From NCBI RefSeq assembly GCF_007679045.1, contig NZ_VEFS01000003.1, positions 167,686 to 231,685 of the forward strand: a stretch of 64,000 nt of DNA, written 5' to 3'. The DNA comes from Microbacterium sp. BH-3-3-3. Its GTDB lineage: Bacteria; Actinomycetota; Actinomycetes; Actinomycetales; Microbacteriaceae. Positions 28,412-36,476 of this stretch are shown in pieces. The notes beneath the pieces are model-generated. The model did not search any database. It saw only the letters and a list, made by a program, of their open reading frames with translations, and had not been told where the DNA came from. A program made the translations under genes and the position numbers. Every line of letters starts with the position of its first letter. Position 1 is the stretch's first letter.

Positions 28412-28568
28412 CGTGAGTATCCGCCGCGGGGCCGGACGATGCGACCCGTCGTAGGCAGGCCGGGCGGCGGGCACGCGGCATCCGCCGCGCCATGCCTCGA
28501 CTCGGCGCGACCCGATACCGGTCCGTCGACCTGCGCGCACGCGGCATCCGCCCCGCTCGTGAAACGAC

Positions 28569-28606
28569 GCGACGCGACCGCCGACCGGGGGTCGGGGCCG
28601 CGTCGC
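28569..28606 (-). terminator. Hairpin terminator after nusB
   Basis: Outer stem GCGACGCG/CGCGTCGC (8 bp) and inner stem CCGACC/GGTCGG with a 3-nt loop and a small asymmetric bulge. It begins 17 bases after the nusB stop and probably ends the aroQ-efp-nusB transcript. Confidence 0.6.
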
Positions 28607-28622
28607 ACCACGTCGGGACTGC

Positions 28623-29033
28623 TCAGGACGAGCGCGCGATCCGCGCGAGCACGCCGTGCACGAACGAACCGGAGTCGTCGGTGGAGAACTCCTTCGCGAG
28701 CTCCACGGCCTCGTCGATCGCGACGGCCGTCGGCACGTCGTCGTTGTAGAGGATCTCCCACGTGCCGATGCGCAGCAGGGCGCGGTCGACGGCGGGCATG
28801 CGCTGCAGCGACCAGTCCTTCGAGAACGTCGTGATCTGCTCGTCGATCGCGTCGCGGTTGTCGATCACTCCGTCGACGATGTCGCGCGCGTAGAGCCACG
28901 AGGCCTCGCGAGCGGGCTCGGAGGCGGCGCGCTTGGCTTCTGTCGCGAGCATGATCGCGAGCTCTTCGCCGCGCACGTCGGCCTGGAACAGGATGTCGAG
29001 GGCGCGCTTGCGCGCCTTGGTACGGGCGCTCAA
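28623..29033 (-). CDS. nusB: Transcription antitermination factor NusB
   Basis: Binds boxA RNA with NusE (S10) during rRNA transcription. The 136-residue all-helical protein has the family opening TKARKRALDILFQADVRG and the later block LRIGTWEILYNDDVPTAVAIDEAVELAKEF. The first codon is a TTG two bases after the efp stop, so translation is probably coupled. The efp-nusB order is standard in actinobacteria. Confidence 0.95.
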   Translation of the reverse strand: MSARTKARKRALDILFQADVRGEELAIMLATEAKRAASEPAREASWLYARDIVDGVIDNRDAIDEQITTFSKDWSLQRMPAVDRALLRIGTWEILYNDDVPTAVAIDEAVELAKEFSTDDSGSFVHGVLARIARSS

Positions 29034-29035
29034 GG

Positions 29036-29596
29036 TCAGCTGATGCGGCCGAGGTACTCGCCGGTGCGAGTGTCGACCTTGATCTTCGTGCCGGTCTCGA
29101 GGAACAGCGGAACCTGCATCTCGTAGCCGGTCTCGACGGTGGCGGGCTTGGTGCCGGCCGAGGAGCGGTCGCCCTGCAGGCCGGGCTCGGTGTAGGTCAC
29201 CTCGAGGATGACGGACGGCGGAAGCTCGATGTAGAGCGGGTTGCCGTTGTTCAGCGCGATCTGCACCTGCTGGTTCTCGAGCAGGAAGTTCGCGGCGTCG
29301 CCCACGGTGGCGGAACCGACGGTGATCTGGTCGTAGTCGGCGACGTCCATGAAGACGAAACCTTCACCGTCGTTGTACAGGTAGGTGAAGTCGCGGCGGT
29401 CGACGTTCTCGAGGTCGATCTTGGCGCCGGCGTTGAACGTGCGGTCGACGACCTTGCCGCTCATGACGTTCTTGAGCTTCGTGCGGACGAACGCGCCGCC
29501 CTTTCCGGGCTTGACGTGCTGGAACTCAACGACGCTCCAGAGCTGACCGTCGATGTTCAGGACGACGCCGTTCTTGATGTCTGCGGTGGATGCCAT
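29036..29596 (-). CDS. efp: Elongation factor P
   Basis: Rescues ribosomes stalled on proline stretches. The 186-residue protein has the three-barrel EF-P layout: KOW-like N domain starting [10 protein letters not shown], the loop GKGGAFVR with its conserved modified-residue position, an OB domain and a C-terminal OB domain ending GEYLGRIS. The ATG at 29596 gives the conserved N-terminus. It lies 73 bases after aroQ. Confidence 0.97.
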   Translation of the reverse strand: MASTADIKNGVVLNIDGQLWSVVEFQHVKPGKGGAFVRTKLKNVMSGKVVDRTFNAGAKIDLENVDRRDFTYLYNDGEGFVFMDVADYDQITVGSATVGDAANFLLENQQVQIALNNGNPLYIELPPSVILEVTYTEPGLQGDRSSAGTKPATVETGYEMQVPLFLETGTKIKVDTRTGEYLGRIS

Positions 29597-29669
29597 GAGT
29601 GCCGATATTCCGTTTCGTGAGTCGATGTGGGGCGAGAGCCCGACGTCAGAGTCTACGTGATGCGCGCCG

Positions 29670-30128
29670 TCAGCCGTCGGCGCGGCCCGAGATGACCTCG
29701 ATGAGGCGTTCGACCGCACGTGCGTAGCCCGGCACGCCCTCGCCGATGACGTGCACGACGGCGACGTCTTCGATGTACGAGAAGTGCCGGAAGCTCTCGC
29801 GCTCGCGGATGTTCGAGATGTGCACTTCGGCGACGGGGAGGTCGACGGATGCCAGGGCGTCGCGCAACGACACGGACGTGTGCGTGAGCCCTCCGGCGTT
29901 GATCACGATGCCGGCGCAGTCGAGTCGGGCGGCGTGGATCGCGTCGATCAGCACGCCCTCGTGGTTGCTCTGGATCGCGCGTACCTCGAGCCCGAACCGC
30001 GCGGCGGCGTCGGAGGTGATCCGCTCGACGTCGGCGAGGGTCTCGCGGCCGTAGATCTCGGGTTGCCGGGTGCCGAGCAGGTTGAGGTTCGGACCGTTGA
30101 CGAGCAGCAGGCGACGGGGCGTGGTCAT
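29670..30128 (-). CDS. aroQ: 3-dehydroquinate dehydratase, type II
   Basis: Converts 3-dehydroquinate to 3-dehydroshikimate. The 152-residue type II enzyme shows [18 protein letters not shown] (catalytic Tyr), [29 protein letters not shown] and [15 protein letters not shown] with the catalytic His. The gene starts 13 bases after the stop of the dehydroshikimate dehydratase gene on the same strand, so it can be read from that catabolic promoter. It could serve both shikimate synthesis and quinate breakdown. A GTG nine bases further upstream is an alternative start. Confidence 0.95.
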   Translation of the reverse strand: MTTPRRLLLVNGPNLNLLGTRQPEIYGRETLADVERITSDAAARFGLEVRAIQSNHEGVLIDAIHAARLDCAGIVINAGGLTHTSVSLRDALASVDLPVAEVHISNIRERESFRHFSYIEDVAVVHVIGEGVPGYARAVERLIEVISGRADG

Positions 30129-30141
30129 GGTCGGCACGCTA

Positions 30142-31953
30142 TCAGCGCCGGCCCTGCGCGCTCAGGCGTACGGGGGCGGTGCCCGCGCCGTATCCGGCGT
30201 AGGCGTCGACGCGCTCGACGAACTCCAGGAACACCTCGCCGATCGTGCGCGTGTAGAAGTGCAGGTACTCCCCCGCGGCGTCGCGGTCGTAGCCGAGGTG
30301 CAGCTCGCGCAGCTCGTCGACCGCGGCATCCGTCATCTCGAATCGCGCGGCGAGGTCGTCGTAGTAGTTGCCGGGCATCGCGAGCGGAATGAAGCCGCGC
30401 TCCCGGGCGGCGCGGGCGAGCGCGCGCACGTCGGTGCACGCGAACGCGACGTGCTGGGGCAGGGCGGCCCCGGCGCGCTGGTCGGCGAGGATCGGCGGCG
30501 CGACGTTCAGCGGCAGGCGCACCTCGCCGCCCGGCGAGCCGAGCACGCGGCTCGCGACGAGGCCCTGCGGACCCGGCACCTCGGTGCTGCTGTCGACGCG
30601 CAGCGCGAAGCCGGCGGTGTAGAACAGCGTGGCTTCTTCGATCGCCTGCCACGGCTGCGAGAGGCTGACGTGGTCGACGCCCGCGACGGTCGTCGGAGTC
30701 TCGGGTTCGCCGTGCTCGAACTCCGCGACCCACGCGGGTTCGCCCTCGTCGGCGGCCTGCGCCCAGTACACCTCGGTGCCGTCCGGGGCGACGGCGCCGT
30801 CGAGCCGCTCCTCGGTGGCGTAGGTGCGACGGTAGGCCCGCGGAACGCGGAGCTCGTGCATGCGCAGGTCGACGGCCTCGGCGTCGTCGACCTCGAGCCC
30901 GATCGCGGCCAGTCGCGGCTCCCACCCGCGCGCGTGCTGCTCATTGAGCACGACCCGGGCCTCGCCCGCGGTCCACAGGGTCACGGGCTTGGTGCGGTGT
31001 CGACCGCGAGAGGTGAAACCGAGCTGGTGGAGGAGCTCCTCGACCGCGGAGGTGTCCTCGGCCTTGATCTCGACGAAGTCCACGCCCGAGGGGGCGGCGG
31101 AGTCGGGCAGCATCCGCAGGTCGGCCGAGGGCGCGGAGAGGGTGCGCGCGACGGCGTCCTCGAGCCAGCGCAGCGAGCGCCGCGCGTGCAGGGCGGTGCG
31201 GCGGGCGTCGGTCTGGCGGAACGTGTCGTTGAACACCTCGAGCGACAGCGGACCGGTGTACCCGGCATCGACGACGCGCGCGGTGAAGTCGGCGAGGTCG
31301 AAGTCGCCCTCGCCCGGGAACAGCCGGTGGTGCCGGCTCCACGACAGCACGTCCATGCTGAGCCGCGGGGCGTCGGCGAGCTGCGCGAAGAAGATCTTCT
31401 CCCCCGGGATCAGGGCGATGTCGGCGAGGTCGTGCCCGCGCGAGAGGATGTGGAACGAGTCGAGGCACACCCCGACCGCGGGGTGGTCGGCGCGTTCGAC
31501 GACGCGCCACGCGCGGCGGTAGTCGTCGATGTACTTCCCCCACGCGAGGGCTTCGAAGGCGATCCGGATGCCGTAGCCCTGAGCGAGATCGCCCAGTCGG
31601 CGCAACTGCCCCGCCGAGACGTCGTCGTCGTCGATGCTCGCGGTGGCCACGTTGCTGCAGCACAGCACGAGGTCGATTCCGAGGCGGTTCATGAGCCGGA
31701 ACTTCGCCTCGGCGCGGTGCAGGACGGCGGCGAACGCGTCTTCGTCGACGCCCTCGACGTCGCGCATGGGCTGGTAGAGGTCGAGCGTGAGGCCGAGGCG
31801 TGCGGCGATCGCGGCGATCTCCTCGGGGCTCTCGGGGGCGGCGAGCAGGTCGGGCTCGAAGATCTCGACGCCGTCGAATCCGGCCGCCGCGCACGCGTGG
31901 AGCTTGTCGGCCAGGGTGCCGCTGATGCAGACGGTCGCCATCGAGGTCTTCAT
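30142..31953 (-). CDS. qsuB: 3-dehydroshikimate dehydratase, two-domain QsuB/QuiC1 type
   Basis: Dehydrates 3-dehydroshikimate to protocatechuate, the gateway step of shikimate and quinate breakdown. The 603-residue protein is a fusion. Residues 1-280 form a sugar-isomerase-like TIM barrel carrying the metal ligands Glu134, Asp165, Gln191 and Glu239, the same positions I recall for Pseudomonas QuiC1. Residues about 290-600 are a 4-hydroxyphenylpyruvate-dioxygenase-like domain keeping the iron triad His428, His501, Glu577. No Shine-Dalgarno precedes the ATG; TACATT eight bases upstream (31962-31967) could be a -10 box, suggesting a leaderless message. The TetR operator at 31964 overlaps it. 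Confidence 0.92.
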   Translation of the reverse strand: MKTSMATVCISGTLADKLHACAAAGFDGVEIFEPDLLAAPESPEEIAAIAARLGLTLDLYQPMRDVEGVDEDAFAAVLHRAEAKFRLMNRLGIDLVLCCSNVATASIDDDDVSAGQLRRLGDLAQGYGIRIAFEALAWGKYIDDYRRAWRVVERADHPAVGVCLDSFHILSRGHDLADIALIPGEKIFFAQLADAPRLSMDVLSWSRHHRLFPGEGDFDLADFTARVVDAGYTGPLSLEVFNDTFRQTDARRTALHARRSLRWLEDAVARTLSAPSADLRMLPDSAAPSGVDFVEIKAEDTSAVEELLHQLGFTSRGRHRTKPVTLWTAGEARVVLNEQHARGWEPRLAAIGLEVDDAEAVDLRMHELRVPRAYRRTYATEERLDGAVAPDGTEVYWAQAADEGEPAWVAEFEHGEPETPTTVAGVDHVSLSQPWQAIEEATLFYTAGFALRVDSSTEVPGPQGLVASRVLGSPGGEVRLPLNVAPPILADQRAGAALPQHVAFACTDVRALARAARERGFIPLAMPGNYYDDLAARFEMTDAAVDELRELHLGYDRDAAGEYLHFYTRTIGEVFLEFVERVDAYAGYGAGTAPVRLSAQGRR

Positions 31954-31963
31954 GGCGGCTGAA

Positions 31964-31979
31964 TGTACCAGTTAGTACA
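31964..31979. promoter_or_regulatory. TetR operator 1, between qsuB and tetR
   Basis: TGTACCAGTTAGTACA: inverted half-sites TGTAC/GTACA around six bases. It overlaps a plausible qsuB promoter (-35 TGGACC, 17-bp spacer, -10 TACATT on the minus strand) and lies 38 bases before the tetR ATG, so it could repress both genes. A near-identical 14-mer lies at 33539-33552. Confidence 0.8.
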
Positions 31980-32016
31980 AACGGGGTCCACTCCCCCCGT
32001 CCAGTAGGTTGAAGCC

Positions 32017-32649
32017 ATGGCCGAGGCACGTCGAGACGCCGAACGCACGCGTTCCGAACTGCTCGCGGTGGCGACCGAGGTGTTCGCCGAGGACGGGTTC
32101 TCGGGTGCCCGCGTCGACGAGATCGCCGCCCGCACGCGCACCACGAAGCGCATGATCTACTACTACTTCGGCAGCAAAGAGGGGCTCTACCGGGCCGTCC
32201 TCGAGGAGGCGTACCGCGGGATCCGCGAGGCCGAACGAGCGATCGACGTCGATCACGCCGACCCGGTCGATGCGATCCGCGCTCTCGCCGAGCTGACCTA
32301 CGACCATCACGTCGGGCATGACGCGTTCATCCGTCTCGTCGCGATCGAGAACATCCACCGCGGCACCTTCATCCGTCAGATCGAGGGACTGCGCACGCTG
32401 TCGAAGCCGGCGAAGGGTCTGCTCGACGAGATCCTCGAGCGCGGTCGCGCCGACGGCCTTTTCCGTGCCGACGTCGACGCGATCGACGTGCACTTGGTGA
32501 TCAGCGCGTACTGCGTGTTCCAGGTCGCCAACCAGTACACGTTCGGGCACCTGTTCGACGTTGACCTCGCCTCCCCCGACCGTCGCCCGCACCTGCGCGC
32601 GGTGATCGGCGACGTGGTGGTCGGCTGGCTCACGGCCCCCGCGCGCTGA
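32017..32649 (+). CDS. TetR/AcrR-family regulator of shikimate/quinate breakdown
   Basis: A 210-residue repressor-type protein. The N-terminal helix-turn-helix is clear (residues about 10-55: TRSELLAVATEVFAEDGF ... TTKRMIYYYFGSKEGLY). The C-terminal ligand domain begins near 60 and carries histidine-rich helices (TYDHHVGHDAF). It faces away from qsuB and has matching operator copies upstream of qsuB/tetR and upstream of the catabolic dehydrogenase-transporter pair. The likely ligand is a pathway intermediate such as shikimate, quinate or protocatechuate; this is inference. In Corynebacterium the equivalent cluster uses a different regulator family. Confidence 0.85.
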   Translation: MAEARRDAERTRSELLAVATEVFAEDGFSGARVDEIAARTRTTKRMIYYYFGSKEGLYRAVLEEAYRGIREAERAIDVDHADPVDAIRALAELTYDHHVGHDAFIRLVAIENIHRGTFIRQIEGLRTLSKPAKGLLDEILERGRADGLFRADVDAIDVHLVISAYCVFQVANQYTFGHLFDVDLASPDRRPHLRAVIGDVVVGWLTAPAR

Positions 32650-32653
32650 CGCC

Positions 32654-33459
32654 GGTGGCTGAGCCTGTCGAAGTCACCGGTCACCTGCGCTGGCCCCGGG
32701 CCCTTCGGCAAGCTCAGGGACCTCGGTTCGCAGGTCGCTGAGCCTGTCGAAGCCACCGGATACCCGCGTGGGCTCGGGCCCTTCGGCAAGCTCAGGGCCC
32801 TCGGTTCGCAGGTGGCTGAGCCCGTCGAAGCCACCGGACACCCCGCTGGCTCCGGGCCCTTCGACGAGCTCGGGGACCTCGCGTCGCAGGTGGCTGAGCT
32901 TGTCGAAGCCGCCGGTCACCTGCGTGGGCCCGGGCCCTTCGACAAGCTCGGGGACCTCGGTTCGCAGGTGGCTGAGCCTGTCGAAGCCGCCGGTCCTGCG
33001 CGTGGGCTCGGGCCCTTCGGCAAGCTCGGGGACCTCGGTTCGCAGGTGGCTGAGCCTGTCGAAGCCACCGGGCATCCCGCTGGCCTCGGGCCCTTCGACG
33101 AGCTCAGGGCCCTCGGTTCGCAGGTGGCTGAGCCTGTCGAAGCCGCCGGTCACCTGCGTGGGCCCGGGCCCTTCGACAAGCTCGGGGACCTCGCGTCGCA
33201 GGTGGCTGAGCCTGTCGAAGCCACCGGATACCCGCTGGCCTCGGGCCCTTCGACAAGCTCAGGAACCTCGCGTCGCAGGTGGCTGAGCCTGTCGAAGCCA
33301 CCGGTCCTGCGCGTGGGCTCGGGCCCTTCGGCAAGCTCAGGGCCCTCGGTTCGCAGGTGGCTGAGCCTGTCGAAGCCGCCGGATACCCGCGTGGCCGGGG
33401 CCCTTCGACGAGCTCAGGGACCTCGGTTCGCAGGTGGCTGAGCCTGTCGAAGCCACCGG
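32654..33459. repeat. 78-bp tandem array of inverted repeats, 11 units
   Basis: Eleven units begin at 32654, 32733, 32811, 32889, 32967, 33045, 33123, 33201, 33278, 33356 and 33433 (spacing 77-79). Each unit has a hairpin GGTGGCT-GAGCCTGTCGA-AGCCACC, a variable 14-17 base spacer, then the same core inverted (CCCTTCGACAAGCTCAGGG) and a tail CCTCGGTTCGCA. The last unit is partial. A few spacer types recur (for example units 4 and 7, 5 and 9), which points to segmental duplication. The period is a multiple of three and lacks stops, so long open frames cross it on both strands; I do not regard these as genes. Confidence 0.95.
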
Positions 33460-33503
33460 ACACGCGCGTGGGCCCCGGGTCCCCGGCATCCGGGATCTCG
33501 TCG

Positions 33504-33552
33504 TTGACACCGCGACGCGAGCGTGGTTTCCTCTGAACGTACCGGTTAGTAC
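33504..33552 (+). promoter_or_regulatory. Promoter and TetR operator 2, before the catabolic dehydrogenase
   Basis: A perfect -35 box TTGACA (33504-33509) is followed, 17 bases on, by a weak -10 (TTTCCT 33527-33532). GTACCGGTTAGTAC at 33539-33552 sits where transcription should start and matches 13 of 14 bases of operator 1. The GTG start of the dehydrogenase is 32 bases further on. The operator is more certain than the promoter. Confidence 0.7.
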
Positions 33553-33584
33553 ATAAGCCGGTGTCGCGGAGACGAAGGAGTACC

Positions 33585-34490
33585 GTGATCGACTCGCACC
33601 CCTATCTCGTGGGCCTCATCGGCACGGGCGTGCTCCCGTCGCTGACGCCGCCCATGCACATGGCCGAGGCGCGTGCGCTCGGGCTCACCTACGTCTACCG
33701 TCCGCTCGACCTGACGGCTCTCGGCATCGACCCCGACCGCATCGGCGACGTGCTCGCCTGGGCCGAACGCCTCGGCTACGACGCCGTCAACGTCACCCAC
33801 CCCTGCAAGCAGAGCGTGCTCGCGCACCTCGACCGCATCGACCCGGTCGCCGCCGCCCTCGGCGCGGTCAACACCGTGCTCTTCACCCCCACCGGACGCG
33901 TCGGCCACAACACCGATACGACGGGCTTCGCCGCGGCGTTCACCGACGGGCTCCCGGATGCCGAGACCCGGCACGTCGTCCAGCTCGGCGCCGGCGGGGC
34001 AGGGTCGGCCGTCGCCGACGCGCTGCTGCGCCTGGGTACCGCCCGGCTGAGCATCGTCGACCTCGACCCGGCGCGGGCGCAGGGCCTCGCGGACGACCTC
34101 GCGGCGCGGCATCCGCTCGCCGTCGTCGACACCTCCTCCCCCGCCGACCTCCCCGCCGTGCTCGCCGATGCCGACGGCCTCGTGCACTGCACCCCCGTCG
34201 GCATGGCGGAGCACCCGGGACTCCCCCTCGACGCCGACCTGCTCCGCCCCGAGCTGTGGGTCGCCGACATCGTCTACCGCCCTCTCGACACCGAACTCCT
34301 CGTCACCGCGCGCGAGCGCGGATGCCGCACCCTCAGCGGCGGACGCATGGCGGTCCACCAGGCCGTCGACGCCTTCGCCCTCATCACCGGGACGCGACCC
34401 GATCCCGACCGCATGACCGCCCACTTCCTCGACCTCGTCACCCCCGGCTCGACCACCGACGTCCCCGTCGGTCCGGCCCTCTCCCGCTAA
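33585..34490 (+). CDS. Quinate/shikimate dehydrogenase, NAD-type (QsuD-like)
   Basis: Oxidises shikimate (and possibly quinate) so that the pathway can enter 3-dehydroshikimate. The 301-residue AroE-family protein has the substrate Lys75 in NVTHPCKQ and Asp111 in HNTDTTGF, and the dinucleotide loop LGAGGAGSA. The second beta strand ends SIVDLDPARA: an acidic residue at this position favours NAD over NADP, unlike the biosynthetic AroE at 39460. The GTG at 33585 follows AAGGAG by four bases. The transporter gene starts 13 bases after its stop, forming a two-gene operon. Confidence 0.88.
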   Translation: MIDSHPYLVGLIGTGVLPSLTPPMHMAEARALGLTYVYRPLDLTALGIDPDRIGDVLAWAERLGYDAVNVTHPCKQSVLAHLDRIDPVAAALGAVNTVLFTPTGRVGHNTDTTGFAAAFTDGLPDAETRHVVQLGAGGAGSAVADALLRLGTARLSIVDLDPARAQGLADDLAARHPLAVVDTSSPADLPAVLADADGLVHCTPVGMAEHPGLPLDADLLRPELWVADIVYRPLDTELLVTARERGCRTLSGGRMAVHQAVDAFALITGTRPDPDRMTAHFLDLVTPGSTTDVPVGPALSR

Positions 34491-34503
34491 GGAGCACTCG
34501 TCC

Positions 34504-35823
34504 ATGACCACCACCGCAACGACGCGGAAGACTCCCGTGAAGGCGGCCACCGCCAGCTTCATGGGAAGCGCCGTGGAGTACTACGACTTCTTCCTGTTCG
34601 GCTCGGCCGCCGCCCTCATCTTCCCGACGGTGTTCTTCCCGTCGGGTGATCAGGCGGCCCTCGTGATGTCGTTCGCGACCTTCGGGTTCGCCTACATCGC
34701 GCGTCCCGTGGGCGCCGTGATCCTCGGCCACTTCGGAGACCGCATCGGTCGCCAGAAGGTGCTGATGTTCACGCTCGTGCTGATGGGTCTGTCGACCTTC
34801 ATCATCGGCTGCCTGCCGGGCTTCGCCCAGATCGGCTGGTTCGCTCCGGTGCTGCTCGTGCTCTGCCGCCTCGCGCAGGGACTCTCGGCCGCCGGGGAGC
34901 AGGCGGGCGCTTCGTCGCTCACCCTCGAGCACGCCCCCGACGGGCGTCGGTCGTTCTTCACCTCGTGGACCCTCACCGGCACGCAGGGCGGTCAGATCCT
35001 CGCCGCGCTCATCTTCATTCCGGTGGTCGCGCTGCCCGACGACATCAAGTTCTCGTGGGGCTGGCGCATCCCGTTCTGGCTCAGCGCCGTCGTCGTGATC
35101 GTGGCGTTCTTCATCCGCCGCAGCCTGCACGAGACGCCCGAGTTCGAGCAGGCCAAGGCCACCGGCCAGATCGCCCGCATGCCCCTGATCCCCCTGCTGA
35201 AGAACCACTGGCGCGACGTGCTGCGCGTGATCTGCTGTGCGTTCATCGCCGCCGTCTCGACCGTGTTCGGCACGCTCGCGATCGCCTACGGCAAGGAGCA
35301 GGGCCTCGCGGCCAGCGTCACCCTGTGGCTCGTCGTGGTCGCCAACGTCGTCGCGCTGTTCACGCAGCCGCTGTTCGGCAAGCTCGCCGACCGCGTCGGA
35401 CGCAAGCCCGTGTTCATCTACGGCGCGCTGTCGTCGGCGGTGTTCATGCCGTTCTACATGCTGTCGATGGGCGCGGGGAACGACCTGCTGACCTTCGGTC
35501 TCGCGATCCTCACCTTCTCGTGCGGATACGCCGCCGCCAACGCCGTGTGGCCCTCGTTCTACGGCGAGATGTTCAGCACGCGCGTGCGCTTCTCGGGCAT
35601 GGCGATCGGCACGCAGCTCGGTTTCCTCATGGCCGGCTTCGCGCCCAGCATCGTCGCCGCCCTCGGTGGCGGGTCGGCCGGCGGCTGGGTCGTGATCAGC
35701 GTCTTCACCGCGATCATCGCGGTCATCGCCTCGGTGAGCGCCCTGACCGCTCGCGAGACGAAGGACGTTCCCACCGATCAGCTGGGTCTCGCCGCCGAGC
35801 GCCGCGTTCCCGCCACGGTCTGA
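34504..35823 (+). CDS. MHS-family MFS transporter, probable shikimate/quinate permease
   Basis: A 439-residue integral membrane protein with 12 predicted helices. The signature VEYYDFFLFGSAAALIF in helix 1 and GHFGDRIGRQK in the loop between helices 2 and 3 place it in the metabolite:H+ symporter (MHS) branch with ShiA, ProP and KgtP; a second RKP motif follows helix 8 (GKLADRVGRKP). Its position 13 bases behind the shikimate dehydrogenase gene suggests uptake of shikimate, quinate or a related hydroaromatic acid. Family membership is secure, substrate is inferred. Confidence 0.9.
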   Translation: MTTTATTRKTPVKAATASFMGSAVEYYDFFLFGSAAALIFPTVFFPSGDQAALVMSFATFGFAYIARPVGAVILGHFGDRIGRQKVLMFTLVLMGLSTFIIGCLPGFAQIGWFAPVLLVLCRLAQGLSAAGEQAGASSLTLEHAPDGRRSFFTSWTLTGTQGGQILAALIFIPVVALPDDIKFSWGWRIPFWLSAVVVIVAFFIRRSLHETPEFEQAKATGQIARMPLIPLLKNHWRDVLRVICCAFIAAVSTVFGTLAIAYGKEQGLAASVTLWLVVVANVVALFTQPLFGKLADRVGRKPVFIYGALSSAVFMPFYMLSMGAGNDLLTFGLAILTFSCGYAAANAVWPSFYGEMFSTRVRFSGMAIGTQLGFLMAGFAPSIVAALGGGSAGGWVVISVFTAIIAVIASVSALTARETKDVPTDQLGLAAERRVPATV

Positions 35824-35829
35824 CCTCTG

Positions 35830-35870
35830 ACGCGAAAGCCCCGTCTCTCCGTGAGGCGGGGCTTTCGCGT
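35830..35870. terminator. Bidirectional terminator between MFS gene and GNAT gene
   Basis: A perfect 14-bp stem (ACGCGAAAGCCCCG 35830-35843 with 35857-35870) with a 13-nt loop. It lies seven bases after the MFS stop and 35 bases beyond the end of the opposing GNAT gene, so it can serve both. Confidence 0.85.
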
Positions 35871-35905
35871 AGGCGGGGTTCTGCGTGCGCGGCGAGACCC
35901 GCGCG

Positions 35906-36442
35906 TCAGAGCGTGCGCAGCGAGCGGCTCATCGCGAGCTCGGGGCCGATCGGGCCGGTGAACTCCTCGCCCGTCGCGACGAACCCGGCGCGGCGATAGG
36001 CGGCCTGGGCGCGGACGTTGTCGGCGTGCACGTCGAGGGCGAGCGTGTCGAAGCCCTGCTCGCGGGTCCAGCGGGCGGCGGCGTCGAGCAGTGCGTCGAT
36101 CGCCCCCGTGCCGCGGAGTTCGGGCGCGACGTACACCCCGACCACGTCGGCGCGCGCGTCGTTGATGCGACGACCGGTGTGGTCGACCTCCCCCACGCGA
36201 CGCACGAGCACCGTCACCGAACCGAGCCACGCGTCGTCGCGCTCCGCGATGAACATCGCCGCCGCCTCACCCGCGGCGGCGGCCGAGGCGCGGTCGTCCC
36301 AGAACTCCTGCGCGCGCGTGCGCTCCTGCTCGAGGGTGGTGAGGAAGGCGATGGATGCCGCCGGGTCGCTCACCGCGCGCAGCCGCAGAGCGCGGACGCG
36401 GTCGCCCTCCCCCGCGCGCACGCGGCGCACGGCGACGCTCAC
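35906..36442 (-). CDS. GNAT-family N-acetyltransferase
   Basis: A 178-residue acetyltransferase with the acetyl-CoA loop VAPELRGTGAIDALLDAA (motif A: R-G-T-G-A) and the C-terminal DVHADNVRAQAAYRRAGF strand-helix common to the family. The substrate is unknown. The GTG at 36442 follows GGAGAAGG by five bases; a longer ATG form would begin at 36484 inside the aroB stop. It reads in the same direction as aroB and probably shares its transcript, but faces the transporter gene. Confidence 0.85.
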   Translation of the reverse strand: MSVAVRRVRAGEGDRVRALRLRAVSDPAASIAFLTTLEQERTRAQEFWDDRASAAAAGEAAAMFIAERDDAWLGSVTVLVRRVGEVDHTGRRINDARADVVGVYVAPELRGTGAIDALLDAAARWTREQGFDTLALDVHADNVRAQAAYRRAGFVATGEEFTGPIGPELAMSRSLRTL

Positions 36443-36476
36443 GCGCGCGCCTTCTCCACACGGCACCGTGCGGTGC

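Larger units (their letters stand above)
28301..28622. other. Gene-free gap between nusB and the SNF2 gene
   Basis: The 322 bases contain no credible gene. They hold the bipartite hairpin 28347-28411, a terminator-like hairpin 28569-28606 just after nusB, and two copies of the heptamer GGCATCC. The promoter of the SNF2 gene should be here but is not obvious. Confidence 0.7.

Noticed and set aside
28412..28568. Small genes between the SNF2 hairpin and the nusB terminator
   Set aside because: Open frames here are Arg/Pro-rich, without ribosome sites or family features.
32674..33441. Repetitive protein genes on both strands across the array
   Set aside because: The period is divisible by three and has no stops, so open frames arise in several frames on both strands. 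None has a ribosome site, and all read as PVEA/LSLSKP-type low complexity.
32654..33459. CRISPR array
   Set aside because: Repeat units are 78 bp and nearly the whole period is repeat; spacers are 14-17 bases, some reused, and no cas genes are present.
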